NCBI RefSeq assembly: GCF_003284725.1 | Contig: NZ_PGTO01000005.1 | Span: 161,768-225,767 of the forward strand | DNA length: 64,000 bases | Source of the DNA: Paramagnetospirillum kuznetsovii | GTDB taxonomy: Bacteria > Pseudomonadota > Alphaproteobacteria > Rhodospirillales > Magnetospirillaceae | Direction of reading: 5' to 3' | In this document: piece by piece, positions 26,027 through 33,376 of the stretch | Numbering within the stretch: the stretch's first letter is position 1 | Layout: the number at the start of each line of letters is the position of its first letter | The notes under the pieces: model-generated | The model's input: only the letters and a program-made list of their open reading frames with translations | Database searches by the model: none | Told to the model about the DNA's origin: nothing | Translations under genes and position numbers: made by a program

Positions 26027-26599
26027 CTATTCCTCGGCGGAAGGCTCGGCGGCGGGAGTTGCGTCGTCGTAATGGGCGCGTGAGCGACCGGACAGGGCGA
26101 CGGCCTTTTCCAGATCGGCTTCCGAGCACATGCCGAGAGTCACCGGATTGCGCGGCTTGATGTTGGTGGCGTTCCAGTGGGTCTTGTCGCGCACCGACTG
26201 GATGGTCGGCTTGGTGGTGCCGATCAGCTTGGAAATGGCGGCGTCGGACATTTCCGGGTGGTGCTTCAAGATCCACGAAATGGCATCGGGGCGGTCCTGG
26301 CGCTTGGACACCGGGGTGTAGCGGGCGCCCTTGGGCTTGGCGCTGGATTGCGGGATGTCGGTGACGGTCAGCTTGAGACGGGAATCGGCATCGCCTTCGC
26401 AGCGGTCGATCTCGGCGCGGGTGACCTGGCCGTTGGCGACGGGATCGAGACCGACGATGCCGACCGCCACCTCGCCGTCGGCGATGGCCTGGACCTCAAG
26501 CGGATGCAGGCCGCAGAAATCGGCCACCTGTTCGAAGGTGAGGGCGGTATTTTCGACCAGCCAGACGGCGGTCGCCTTGGGCATGAGCGGCAGGGCCAT
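26027..26599 (-). CDS. Cell-cycle transcriptional regulator TrcR (DUF1013)
   Basis: A 190-residue DUF1013 protein, almost confined to alphaproteobacteria. The N-terminal half (MALPLMPKATAVWLVENTALTFEQVADFCGLHPLEVQAIADGE) looks like a helix-turn-helix, and the middle has DAISWILKHHPEMSDAAISKLIGTTKPTI, a second helical DNA-binding-like unit. The Caulobacter homologue TrcR associates with RNA polymerase and cell-cycle promoters. The ATG has AGGAGG four bases upstream. The last 20 residues are Ala/Glu-rich. Single gene. Confidence 0.85.
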   Translation of the reverse strand: MALPLMPKATAVWLVENTALTFEQVADFCGLHPLEVQAIADGEVAVGIVGLDPVANGQVTRAEIDRCEGDADSRLKLTVTDIPQSSAKPKGARYTPVSKRQDRPDAISWILKHHPEMSDAAISKLIGTTKPTIQSVRDKTHWNATNIKPRNPVTLGMCSEADLEKAVALSGRSRAHYDDATPAAEPSAEE

Positions 26600-26806
26600 G
26601 AAACCTCCTGTATAATTCTTTCAAGGAGCCGGGCGGCACAAGGTGCGGCGGCTCCGGCGGTCAAGCGCCCCTCCATCCGGTCGGGATGGGGCGGGAACTC
26701 CCCCGCGAAACTTTGCGAAATACCCGCCGGGGCCCTGGGGGCCGCGTGGCGGGCGGTGACAATCCGTGGAATGCGACGCTAGTTATATGGGTGATTGAGG
26801 CAGCGG

Positions 26807-27799
26807 TCAAACCGTCAAGATGATCTTTCCGATATGGGCGTTGCTCTCCATCAGGCGATGGGCCTCGGCGGCCCGGGCCAGCGGGAAGGTTGCGTGAATC
26901 ACCGGGGCGATGGCGCCCGCCTCCAGCAGCGGCCAGACCGTCTTGCGCAATCCTTCGGCCATGCGGGCCTTGGCGTCGTTGGACTGGGGCCGCAGGGTCG
27001 AGCCTGTCAGGGTCAGACGCTTCAGCATCACCGGCATCATGTTCATCTCGGCCGTCGCGCCGCGCAAGAAGGCGATGGAGACCAGACGGCCGTCCATGGC
27101 GAGGCTTTTGACATTGCGCGGCATATAGTCGCCGCCCACCATGTCGAGAATCACATCGACGCCCTTGCCCTTGGTTTCCGCCTTGATGACCTCGACGAAG
27201 TCCTGGGCGGTGTAATCGATGGCCATGGCGGCGCCCAGATCGGCGCAGGCCTTGCACTTGGCGGCGCCCGACGCGGTGGCGTAGACGGTGGCGCCCAGCG
27301 CCTTGGCCAGTTGGATGGCGGTGGTGCCGATACCGGACGCGCCGCCATGGACCAGCAGGCGTTCGCCCGCCTGCAAGCGGCCGCGCTCCACCACATTGTG
27401 CCAGACGGTGAAGAAGGTCTCGGGCAGCGCCGCCGCCCGGATCATGTCGTAGCCCGTGGGAATGGGCAGGCACAGCCGCGCGTCCACGGTGCAGTATTCG
27501 GCATAGCCGCCGCCGGGCACCAGGGCGCAGACCGCGTCGCCGATCCTGGCCGAGGTCACGCCGTCACCCAGGGCTTCGATGGTGCCCGCCACTTCCAGCC
27601 CCGGCAGGTCCGAGGCGCCGGGCGGCGCCGGATAGGCGCCCTGGCGCTGCAGCACGTCGGGGCGGTTGACGCCCGCGGCCGCCACCTTGATGAGCACTTC
27701 ACCGGGGTTCGGGATCGGCGTCGGACGGCTGACGGCGACCAGCACCTCGGGCTCGCCGGGCTTGGAGATTTCGACGCAGGTCATGGCGGCGGGCAGCAT
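26807..27799 (-). CDS. NAD(P)H quinone oxidoreductase (PIG3/Qor-like zinc-free MDR)
   Basis: A 330-residue medium-chain reductase that uses NADPH to reduce quinones or enones. Zinc-ligand residues of alcohol dehydrogenases are absent. Motifs are AAGVNRPDVLQRQGAYPAPPGASDLPGLEVAG, LVHGGASGIGTTAIQLAKALGA (dinucleotide loop) and VDVILDMVGGDYMPRN. This is the usual signature of p53-inducible-gene-3-like quinone reductases. The start at 27799 has GGGGAA upstream; a second ATG is at 27784. It is divergent from the DUF1192 gene. Confidence 0.9.
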   Translation of the reverse strand: MLPAAMTCVEISKPGEPEVLVAVSRPTPIPNPGEVLIKVAAAGVNRPDVLQRQGAYPAPPGASDLPGLEVAGTIEALGDGVTSARIGDAVCALVPGGGYAEYCTVDARLCLPIPTGYDMIRAAALPETFFTVWHNVVERGRLQAGERLLVHGGASGIGTTAIQLAKALGATVYATASGAAKCKACADLGAAMAIDYTAQDFVEVIKAETKGKGVDVILDMVGGDYMPRNVKSLAMDGRLVSIAFLRGATAEMNMMPVMLKRLTLTGSTLRPQSNDAKARMAEGLRKTVWPLLEAGAIAPVIHATFPLARAAEAHRLMESNAHIGKIILTV

Positions 27800-27867
27800 T
27801 TGTTATTCCCCGGGTCTGTCGATGACGCGGTCAATCTGGTACCTTCGACCGGCAATGGCAAGAGAGG

Positions 27868-28062
27868 ATGGCGCAGACCATGGATGCCGACGAATTGGAC
27901 CCCGTCCGCAAGGCTCCCGCCCTGAAGAATCTGGACCCCATGTCCATCGAGGAACTGGGCGACTATATCGGCGACCTCGAAGCCGAGATCGAACGGGTCA
28001 AGCAGGCCATTTCCCGCAAGCAGGCGGTGAAGGCGGGAGCGGAAGCGTTTTTCAAGCGTTGA
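27868..28062 (+). CDS. DUF1192 small protein
   Basis: A 64-residue acidic protein with a C-terminal coiled-coil-like helix, MSIEELGDYIGDLEAEIERVKQAISRKQAVKAGAEAFFKR. This is the DUF1192 pattern, common and uncharacterised in alphaproteobacteria. An ATG at 27880 (MDADELDP) is an alternative start. It is divergent from the quinone reductase and converges on the chemoreceptor gene with four bases between stops. Confidence 0.8.
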   Translation: MAQTMDADELDPVRKAPALKNLDPMSIEELGDYIGDLEAEIERVKQAISRKQAVKAGAEAFFKR

Positions 28063-28066
28063 ACAT

Positions 28067-29749
28067 CTAGCCCCGCAGGCTCGCCACGAAGGTTTCCGTC
28101 TCGCCGCTCAGGCTTTCCACCGTGGACGCCAGGGCCTTGGCGCTCCAAATCACCCGCACCGTGCCTGCGCAGGTCTGGGCCGAGGCATGGGCCATCTGAG
28201 CGACGGTCGTCGACACCACGTTGGCCTGATGGGCGACCTGTTCCACGTTGCTGGCGATCTCGCGGGTGGAGGCGTCTTGCTGCTGCACCGCTCCGGCGAT
28301 GGCCGACGAGACGCCATTCAGGGCCTGGATGATATCGACCACTTCGGAAATGCTGCCGGTCATCCCCTGGGCGGATTGCTGAATCTCGTTGACCTGATGG
28401 GCGATGTCCTCGGTGGCCTTCGCGGTCTGATTGGCCAGATGCTTGACCTCGTTGGCGACCACGGCGAAGCCTTTGCCTGCTTCCCCGGCCCGTGCTGCCT
28501 CGATGGTGGCGTTCAGCGCCAGCAGATTGGTCTGCGCCGCGATATCGTTGATCAGATTGACCACGTCGCCGATGGACTGCACCGAGTGCGACAGGCCGGC
28601 CATCTGGTCGGCGGTCGCGCTGACCCGATCCACCGCGTTGCGGGTCATCTGATTGGCACTCTCGACTTGTGCTGAAATCTCATCGACCGCCAGCGACAAT
28701 TGTTGCGTGGCATCGGACACCACCGAGGCAAGTTCGCTGGTGATGCGCGCGGCGTCACCCATTTCCAGGGACAGGCTGCCGCTATGTTCCGAACGTTCGG
28801 CCATGCGAGTGGCGGTGGTGCTGATGCCGCTGGTGGCACTGTCGACGGCGCCGACCTTGGATTTGACCGTCTCCGCGTGCTGACTGGCGGCGCCGTTGCG
28901 CGCGGCCTGTTCGCGGTCTTCGTGCTCTCGCTGGGCGAGGGCTTCTTGCTCCATGCGTTGCTTGTCGGTGGCGTTCTGTTTGAACACCTCCAGGGCCCGC
29001 GCCATTTCACCGATCTCGTCATGACCCTCCACATGCTCGACTTCGACGCCGAGGTCTCCGTCGGCGAGGCGGCGCATGATGCGCGCCTGATGGCGCACCC
29101 GATTGCCGACGCGAACGCCGATCCAGACCGACACGGAGGTGACCAGACCGAGGATCACCAGGGTAATGATTGCGACCGTGGCGATGGCCTTGCGGGTGGC
29201 GGCTTCCACGTCGTCCATATAGACGCCGGTTCCGATTCCCCAGTTCCATGGCGCATAGGGTAGGATCTGGGCTAGTTTCGGCGAATCATAGCTGTCGGCG
29301 CCAGGGCGGCGCCCGACATATTCCACCAGCCCGCCGCCGGCCTTTCCCGACGCCGTGAAAAGCCGGTAGAGGTAGTTTCCGGCGGTATCCTTGACCTCGA
29401 GCATGCTCTTGCCGACTTCCTTCGCCCGGAAGGGATGCATCAGCAAGATACCGTCCAGGTCATTGACCCACAGATAGTTGTCGCCGTCATAGCGCATCAG
29501 CGAGATGGCCGACAGGGCGGCGGCCTTGGCGTCGGCCTCGCTCATCTCGCCCTTCTTGGCCTTGGCGTGATAGGCCTCGGCGATCTTGGCTGCGGATTCG
29601 ACGACGCTGTGGATCTGAACCCGTCTGACATCCATCTGGGCCGTGCGCAACGACATGACGCTGGTGGTGGCGAAAACCAGCAGGCCGAGCGCGGCCAGCG
29701 CCGGAATCACAAGTATCCGAACGCGGAGCGATAAACGCGAGAGTCCCAT
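28067..29749 (-). CDS. Methyl-accepting chemotaxis protein with single Cache domain
   Basis: A 560-residue chemoreceptor. Helix 1 ([23 protein letters not shown]) is followed by a periplasmic sCache_2-like domain, residues about 35-190, with [17 protein letters not shown] and the [17 protein letters not shown] end. Helix 2 ([24 protein letters not shown]) leads to a HAMP segment, then the signalling tip with [50 protein letters not shown]. Single-Cache receptors often bind small organic acids. It is divergent from 3-hydroxybutyrate dehydrogenase. No C-terminal CheR-docking pentapeptide is seen. Confidence 0.92.
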   Translation of the reverse strand: MGLSRLSLRVRILVIPALAALGLLVFATTSVMSLRTAQMDVRRVQIHSVVESAAKIAEAYHAKAKKGEMSEADAKAAALSAISLMRYDGDNYLWVNDLDGILLMHPFRAKEVGKSMLEVKDTAGNYLYRLFTASGKAGGGLVEYVGRRPGADSYDSPKLAQILPYAPWNWGIGTGVYMDDVEAATRKAIATVAIITLVILGLVTSVSVWIGVRVGNRVRHQARIMRRLADGDLGVEVEHVEGHDEIGEMARALEVFKQNATDKQRMEQEALAQREHEDREQAARNGAASQHAETVKSKVGAVDSATSGISTTATRMAERSEHSGSLSLEMGDAARITSELASVVSDATQQLSLAVDEISAQVESANQMTRNAVDRVSATADQMAGLSHSVQSIGDVVNLINDIAAQTNLLALNATIEAARAGEAGKGFAVVANEVKHLANQTAKATEDIAHQVNEIQQSAQGMTGSISEVVDIIQALNGVSSAIAGAVQQQDASTREIASNVEQVAHQANVVSTTVAQMAHASAQTCAGTVRVIWSAKALASTVESLSGETETFVASLRG

Positions 29750-29933
29750 GAAAACCTTCCCCTGGACGCGCCACTTTAGCGTTGATCCACTTAAGCAAAC
29801 CCCGAAATATCATACTAAAGCTGTGCCTGCCTACACCAGTCGGTCGGATGCGGTGCTGCCATGAAAAACTCGACCGGCTGGCTTGAACAGGTGATCATGG
29901 CGCGCTATGACCACAGGTCGGAGGGAGAGCGCC

Positions 29934-30716
29934 ATGTTGAAGGGCAAAGTCGCGGTCGTCACCGGGTCCACCAGCGGCATCGGCCTGGGGATAGCCCGCG
30001 CCATGGCGGCCGAAGGCGCGAAGATCATGCTCAACGGCTTCGGCGATGCCGCCGAGATTGAGCGTCTGCGGTCCTCCCTGGCGGCGGAGTTCGGCGTCAC
30101 GGTGCTCTATAGCGGCGCCGATCTGTCCAAGACCGACGGCGCCGGCGATCTGGTCCGCGACGCCGAGGCGCGGCTGGGCCGGGTGGATGTGCTGGTCAAC
30201 AACGCCGGCATCCAGCATGTGGCGCCGGTGGAGGAATTTCCGCTCGACCGCTGGGACGCCGTCATCGCCCTCAATCTCACCGCCGTGTTCCAGGGCACCC
30301 GCGCCGCGCTGCCCGGCATGAAGGCGCGGGGCTGGGGACGGGTGATCAACATCGCCTCGGCCCATGGTCTGGTGGCCTCGGTCAACAAGGCCGCCTATAT
30401 CGCCTCGAAGCACGGCGTGGTGGGGCTGACCAAGGTGGTGGCCCTGGAAACCGCCGAGATCGACATCACCTGCAACGCCATCTGTCCCGGCTGGGTGCTG
30501 ACGCCGCTGGTGCAAGCCCAGATCGACGCCCGCGCCGCCCGCGAGGGCGTGTCGGTGGAGCAGGCTGGGCGCGATCTTCTGTCGGAAAAGCAGCCGTCCA
30601 AGAAATTCACCACCCCCGAACAATTGGGTGGGCTGGCGGTCTTCCTGTGTTCGTCGGCCGCCGCCAACATCACCGGCGCCAGCCTGACCGCCGACGGGGG
30701 CTGGACTGCGCAGTGA
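29934..30716 (+). CDS. 3-hydroxybutyrate dehydrogenase
   Basis: NAD-dependent short-chain dehydrogenase that oxidises 3-hydroxybutyrate to acetoacetate during use of polyhydroxybutyrate. The 260-residue protein has TGSTSGIGLGIA (cofactor loop), NNAGIQHVAPVEEFP, the catalytic Ser in NIASAHG and Tyr-x-x-x-Lys in AAYIASKHG. NNAGIQHV and the closing GASLTADGGWTAQ are typical of this enzyme. The ATG at 29934 follows GGAGGGAGAG; the frame is open from 29907. It stands alone. Confidence 0.88.
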   Translation: MLKGKVAVVTGSTSGIGLGIARAMAAEGAKIMLNGFGDAAEIERLRSSLAAEFGVTVLYSGADLSKTDGAGDLVRDAEARLGRVDVLVNNAGIQHVAPVEEFPLDRWDAVIALNLTAVFQGTRAALPGMKARGWGRVINIASAHGLVASVNKAAYIASKHGVVGLTKVVALETAEIDITCNAICPGWVLTPLVQAQIDARAAREGVSVEQAGRDLLSEKQPSKKFTTPEQLGGLAVFLCSSAAANITGASLTADGGWTAQ

Positions 30717-30726
30717 CTTATACGTG

Positions 30727-30788
30727 GCGGGCGAGACGGCCGCGCTCCTCATGGCGCGCTATAGTCGGGGCGCGGGCGTCTCGCCCGC
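30727..30788. repeat. Perfect 12-bp inverted repeat
   Basis: GCGGGCGAGACG at 30727-30738 is mirrored exactly by CGTCTCGCCCGC at 30777-30788, with 38 bases between. It follows the 3-hydroxybutyrate dehydrogenase stop by ten bases and has no T-tract. Its wording resembles the element at 61014-61057, suggesting a second small palindrome family. Confidence 0.6.
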
Positions 30789-30868
30789 ATTCCACAGGTG
30801 TCTTTATCGCGTCCCGTTCCCATCCCGGAACCCATCCGCGCCGTGTTCGAGCGCCATCGGAGGATTGA

Positions 30869-31492
30869 ATGACCGGTCTTTGCTATTCGTTCGAGGGGAT
30901 GATCCCGGTCGTTCACCCGTCCTCCTTCGTCCATCCCACCGCCGTGCTGATCGGCGACGTCCGCATCGGTCCTGGCTGCTATATTGGGCCGGGCGCCAGC
31001 CTGCGCGCCGATTTCTCCAGCGTGATCATCGGCGCCGGGGTCAATATCCAGGATTATTGCATCCTGCACGGCACGCCCGGCTTTCACACCACCATCGAGG
31101 ATAACGGCCATGTGGGCCACGGCTCGGTGGTGCATGGCTGCCTGATCCGGCGCAACGCCCTGATCGGCATGAGCAGCGCCATCTATGACGGCGCCGAGGT
31201 CGGCGAGAACGCCATCATCGGCGCCATGGCCTTCGTACCCGCCGGGGCGAAGATTCCGCCCGGCGTGCTGGCGGCGGGCCTTCCCGCCAAGGTTCTGCGC
31301 GCGCTGAGCGCCGAGGAGATCGCCCGCAAGACCCGCGGCACCGAGGCCTATCAGATGCTGGCGGCGAAATGCCTGGAAAGCTTCAAGCCCTGCCAGCCGC
31401 TGCCCGAACCGGAACCGGGACGAGAATCCATGGACCCCAGCGCCATCTGGCCCGACGACCTGACCCGCCACAAGCCCGGGGGGAAGGGGTGA
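30869..31492 (+). CDS. Gamma-carbonic anhydrase family protein (PaaY/CaiE-like)
   Basis: A 207-residue left-handed beta-helix of hexapeptide repeats: VHPTAVLIGDVRIGPGCYIGPGASLRADFSSVIIGAGVNIQD. Zinc-binding histidines can be placed at ILHGTPGFH and NGHVGHGSVVHGC, with the helix closed by GENAIIGAMAFVPAGAKIPPG. It is closest in layout to PaaY and CaiE, which are thioesterase-like or carbonic-anhydrase-like. No phenylacetate or carnitine genes are nearby, so the role is open. It converges on the formate dehydrogenase gamma gene. Confidence 0.82.
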   Translation: MTGLCYSFEGMIPVVHPSSFVHPTAVLIGDVRIGPGCYIGPGASLRADFSSVIIGAGVNIQDYCILHGTPGFHTTIEDNGHVGHGSVVHGCLIRRNALIGMSSAIYDGAEVGENAIIGAMAFVPAGAKIPPGVLAAGLPAKVLRALSAEEIARKTRGTEAYQMLAAKCLESFKPCQPLPEPEPGRESMDPSAIWPDDLTRHKPGGKG

Positions 31493-31496
31493 TCGC

Positions 31497-32489
31497 TTAC
31501 TCCGCCGGTTTGGTCTGCTTGCCTTCCACCTCTTCCACCCAGACGGAATGGTGCTCGCGCGCCCATTCCAGGTCCACATAGCCGGTGGTGACGGCGGTGC
31601 TGGCGCCTTCCATGCCTACGGTGCCGATATAGATATGGCCCAGGATGAACAGCACCATGACCACGGCCAGACCGGCGTGGATCAGCTGCATGACCTGCAT
31701 GCCGTGCAGTTGGGCGAAGGTGAACGGGAACAGCAGGCTGACCCCGGTCGAGGCCACCAGCGAGCCCACCACGATGACCATCCAGAACTGGGTCTTTTGC
31801 CCGAAGTTGAACTTTGCGGCCGGAGGGTGGTCGCCCATCTTCAGCAGGCCGCCGCCATGCATGATCCAGCCCCAGTCATAGCGGTCCCACAGATTGTCCT
31901 TGGCCCATAGGGCGAAGATGACCACCAATCCGGCGATGAAGACGAAGCCCGACAGGTTGTGCAGCCACTTGCCCGCCCAGGTCAGCCAGGAAAACAGCGT
32001 CTTGCCGATGATGGGTTCCAGAAGCCAGCGGCCGAACATGATGTTCAGCCCGGTGACGCCCAGCACCAGGAATGACCCGGCGGTGAGCCAGTGGCCGATG
32101 CGTTCGATCCGGTTGAAGCGCAGGATCATGCGCCCCGACGGGCCGCCCTCGATCATGATCTTGCCGCGAATGAGGTAGAAGGCGCCGATGGCCAGTGAGA
32201 CGCCCACCAGGGCCAGCCCGGCATACCAGGTCAGCTTGCCGTTGCGCGCCGCCCGCCACGTCTCGCCCTCGGATTGGATCAGCACGCCTCGGTCTTGCGG
32301 TTGGCCCGCGATGAAGCCGGGCTCGCCCTGGCGGATGGCCCGCCAGGTGTCGGGCAAGGTGACCTGACCGGATTGGGCGGCGGTGGGGACGTCGCCGTCG
32401 CTTGAGGCCGCCAAGGCCGGTTCGAGCCCGTATCCGGCCCAGAATCCGGCGACCATCATCAACAGAGCGAGGAAGGTGGTCCAGCGCAT
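31497..32489 (-). CDS. Formate dehydrogenase gamma subunit, cytochrome b556
   Basis: Membrane anchor of a periplasm-facing formate dehydrogenase; it passes electrons through two b hemes to quinone. The 330-residue protein has a signal-like first helix (FLALLMMVAGFWAGYGLEPALA) and four core membrane helices. Likely haem histidines are in RIERIGHWLTAG, KWLHNLSGF and QLIHAGLAV with LGHIYIG. Last of the fdh structural genes. The N-terminal ~110 residues before the core are longer than in E. coli FdnI, as is usual in alphaproteobacteria. Confidence 0.9.
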   Translation of the reverse strand: MRWTTFLALLMMVAGFWAGYGLEPALAASSDGDVPTAAQSGQVTLPDTWRAIRQGEPGFIAGQPQDRGVLIQSEGETWRAARNGKLTWYAGLALVGVSLAIGAFYLIRGKIMIEGGPSGRMILRFNRIERIGHWLTAGSFLVLGVTGLNIMFGRWLLEPIIGKTLFSWLTWAGKWLHNLSGFVFIAGLVVIFALWAKDNLWDRYDWGWIMHGGGLLKMGDHPPAAKFNFGQKTQFWMVIVVGSLVASTGVSLLFPFTFAQLHGMQVMQLIHAGLAVVMVLFILGHIYIGTVGMEGASTAVTTGYVDLEWAREHHSVWVEEVEGKQTKPAE

Positions 32490-32503
32490 GGCGTTCCTCC
32501 GCC

Positions 32504-32767
32504 TCAGAATTTCTGCCCGGCGATGCGGCCGGTGGCGGCAGCCTCGCCCGAAGGCATGACGGCCATGCCCGGTGGCGTCGCCACCCGGGCGGGGCCTTCG
32601 CTTTGCAGGGCGATGCGTTGCCTCAAATCCGTGCGGGTGGCGTCGGAGATTTGGGTATCCGCTTTGCCCTTGTAGACGCCCTTCTCGAGGCAGACCACAT
32701 GGCCCCGCTCATCGGCATTGCAGCCGACGAGCAAAACCAGCCCGAGCATGACGGCCAGCGGTTTCAT
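32504..32767 (-). CDS. Small lipoprotein in the formate dehydrogenase operon
   Basis: An 87-residue protein with a lipoprotein signal, MKPLAVMLGLVLLVGCNAD, cleaved before the cysteine. The remainder (HVVCLEKGVYKGKADTQISD...AATGRIAGQKF) is not recognised. It lies between the beta and gamma subunit genes with 4- and 14-base gaps, so it is part of the operon. It may be a periplasmic assembly or stability factor for the enzyme; that is inferred only from position. Confidence 0.65.
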   Translation of the reverse strand: MKPLAVMLGLVLLVGCNADERGHVVCLEKGVYKGKADTQISDATRTDLRQRIALQSEGPARVATPPGMAVMPSGEAAATGRIAGQKF

Positions 32768-32771
32768 CGCC

Positions 32772-33362
32772 TCAGCCCTTCTTGCCATAGGCATGACTCC
32801 AGCCCGCCGCGCCGGAGCCGAACCCGCGCGCCATGACGCGTTCGCGGTAGATGGTCGAGACCATGTCGCCGTCGCCCGCCAGCAAGGCCTTGGTGGCGCA
32901 CATCTCGGCGCAGAGCGGCAGCTTGCCCTCGGCGATGCGGTTGCGGCCGTATTTTTCCAATTCGGCCTTGGAGTGATCCTCTTCCGGCCCGCCGGAGCAG
33001 AAGGTGCATTTGTCCATCTTGCCGCGTCCACCGAAATTGCCGGTGGAGGGATATTGCGGCGCGCCGAACGGGCAGGCGTAGAAGCAATAGCCGCAGCCGA
33101 TGCACAGATCCTTGTTGTGCAAAACGATGCCGTCGTTGGTCTGGTAGAAGCAATCCACCGGACAGACCGCCATGCAGGGCGCGTCGGAACAATGCATGCA
33201 GGCCACCGACAGCGAACGTTGGCCCGGCTTGCCGTCGTTCAGCGTGACCACCCGGCGCCGGTTGATGCCCCAGGGCACCTCGTGCTCGTTCTTGCAGGCG
33301 GTGACGCAGCCGCTGCAATGGATGCAGCGTTCGGCGTCACAGAGGAATTTCATGCGTGCCAT
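32772..33362 (-). CDS. Formate dehydrogenase iron-sulfur (beta) subunit
   Basis: A 196-residue ferredoxin-type subunit carrying four [4Fe-4S] clusters between the catalytic and membrane subunits. Cys groups are CIHCSGCVTACK, CMHCSDAPCMAVCPVDC, CIGCGYCFYACPFGAP, and CTFC with CAEMC. It lacks the C-terminal membrane helix of E. coli FdnH, so it is held by the gamma subunit. It probably crosses the membrane with the alpha subunit by the Tat system, as it has no signal of its own. Confidence 0.92.
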   Translation of the reverse strand: MARMKFLCDAERCIHCSGCVTACKNEHEVPWGINRRRVVTLNDGKPGQRSLSVACMHCSDAPCMAVCPVDCFYQTNDGIVLHNKDLCIGCGYCFYACPFGAPQYPSTGNFGGRGKMDKCTFCSGGPEEDHSKAELEKYGRNRIAEGKLPLCAEMCATKALLAGDGDMVSTIYRERVMARGFGSGAAGWSHAYGKKG

Positions 33363-33376
33363 GATCTATCTCCTCC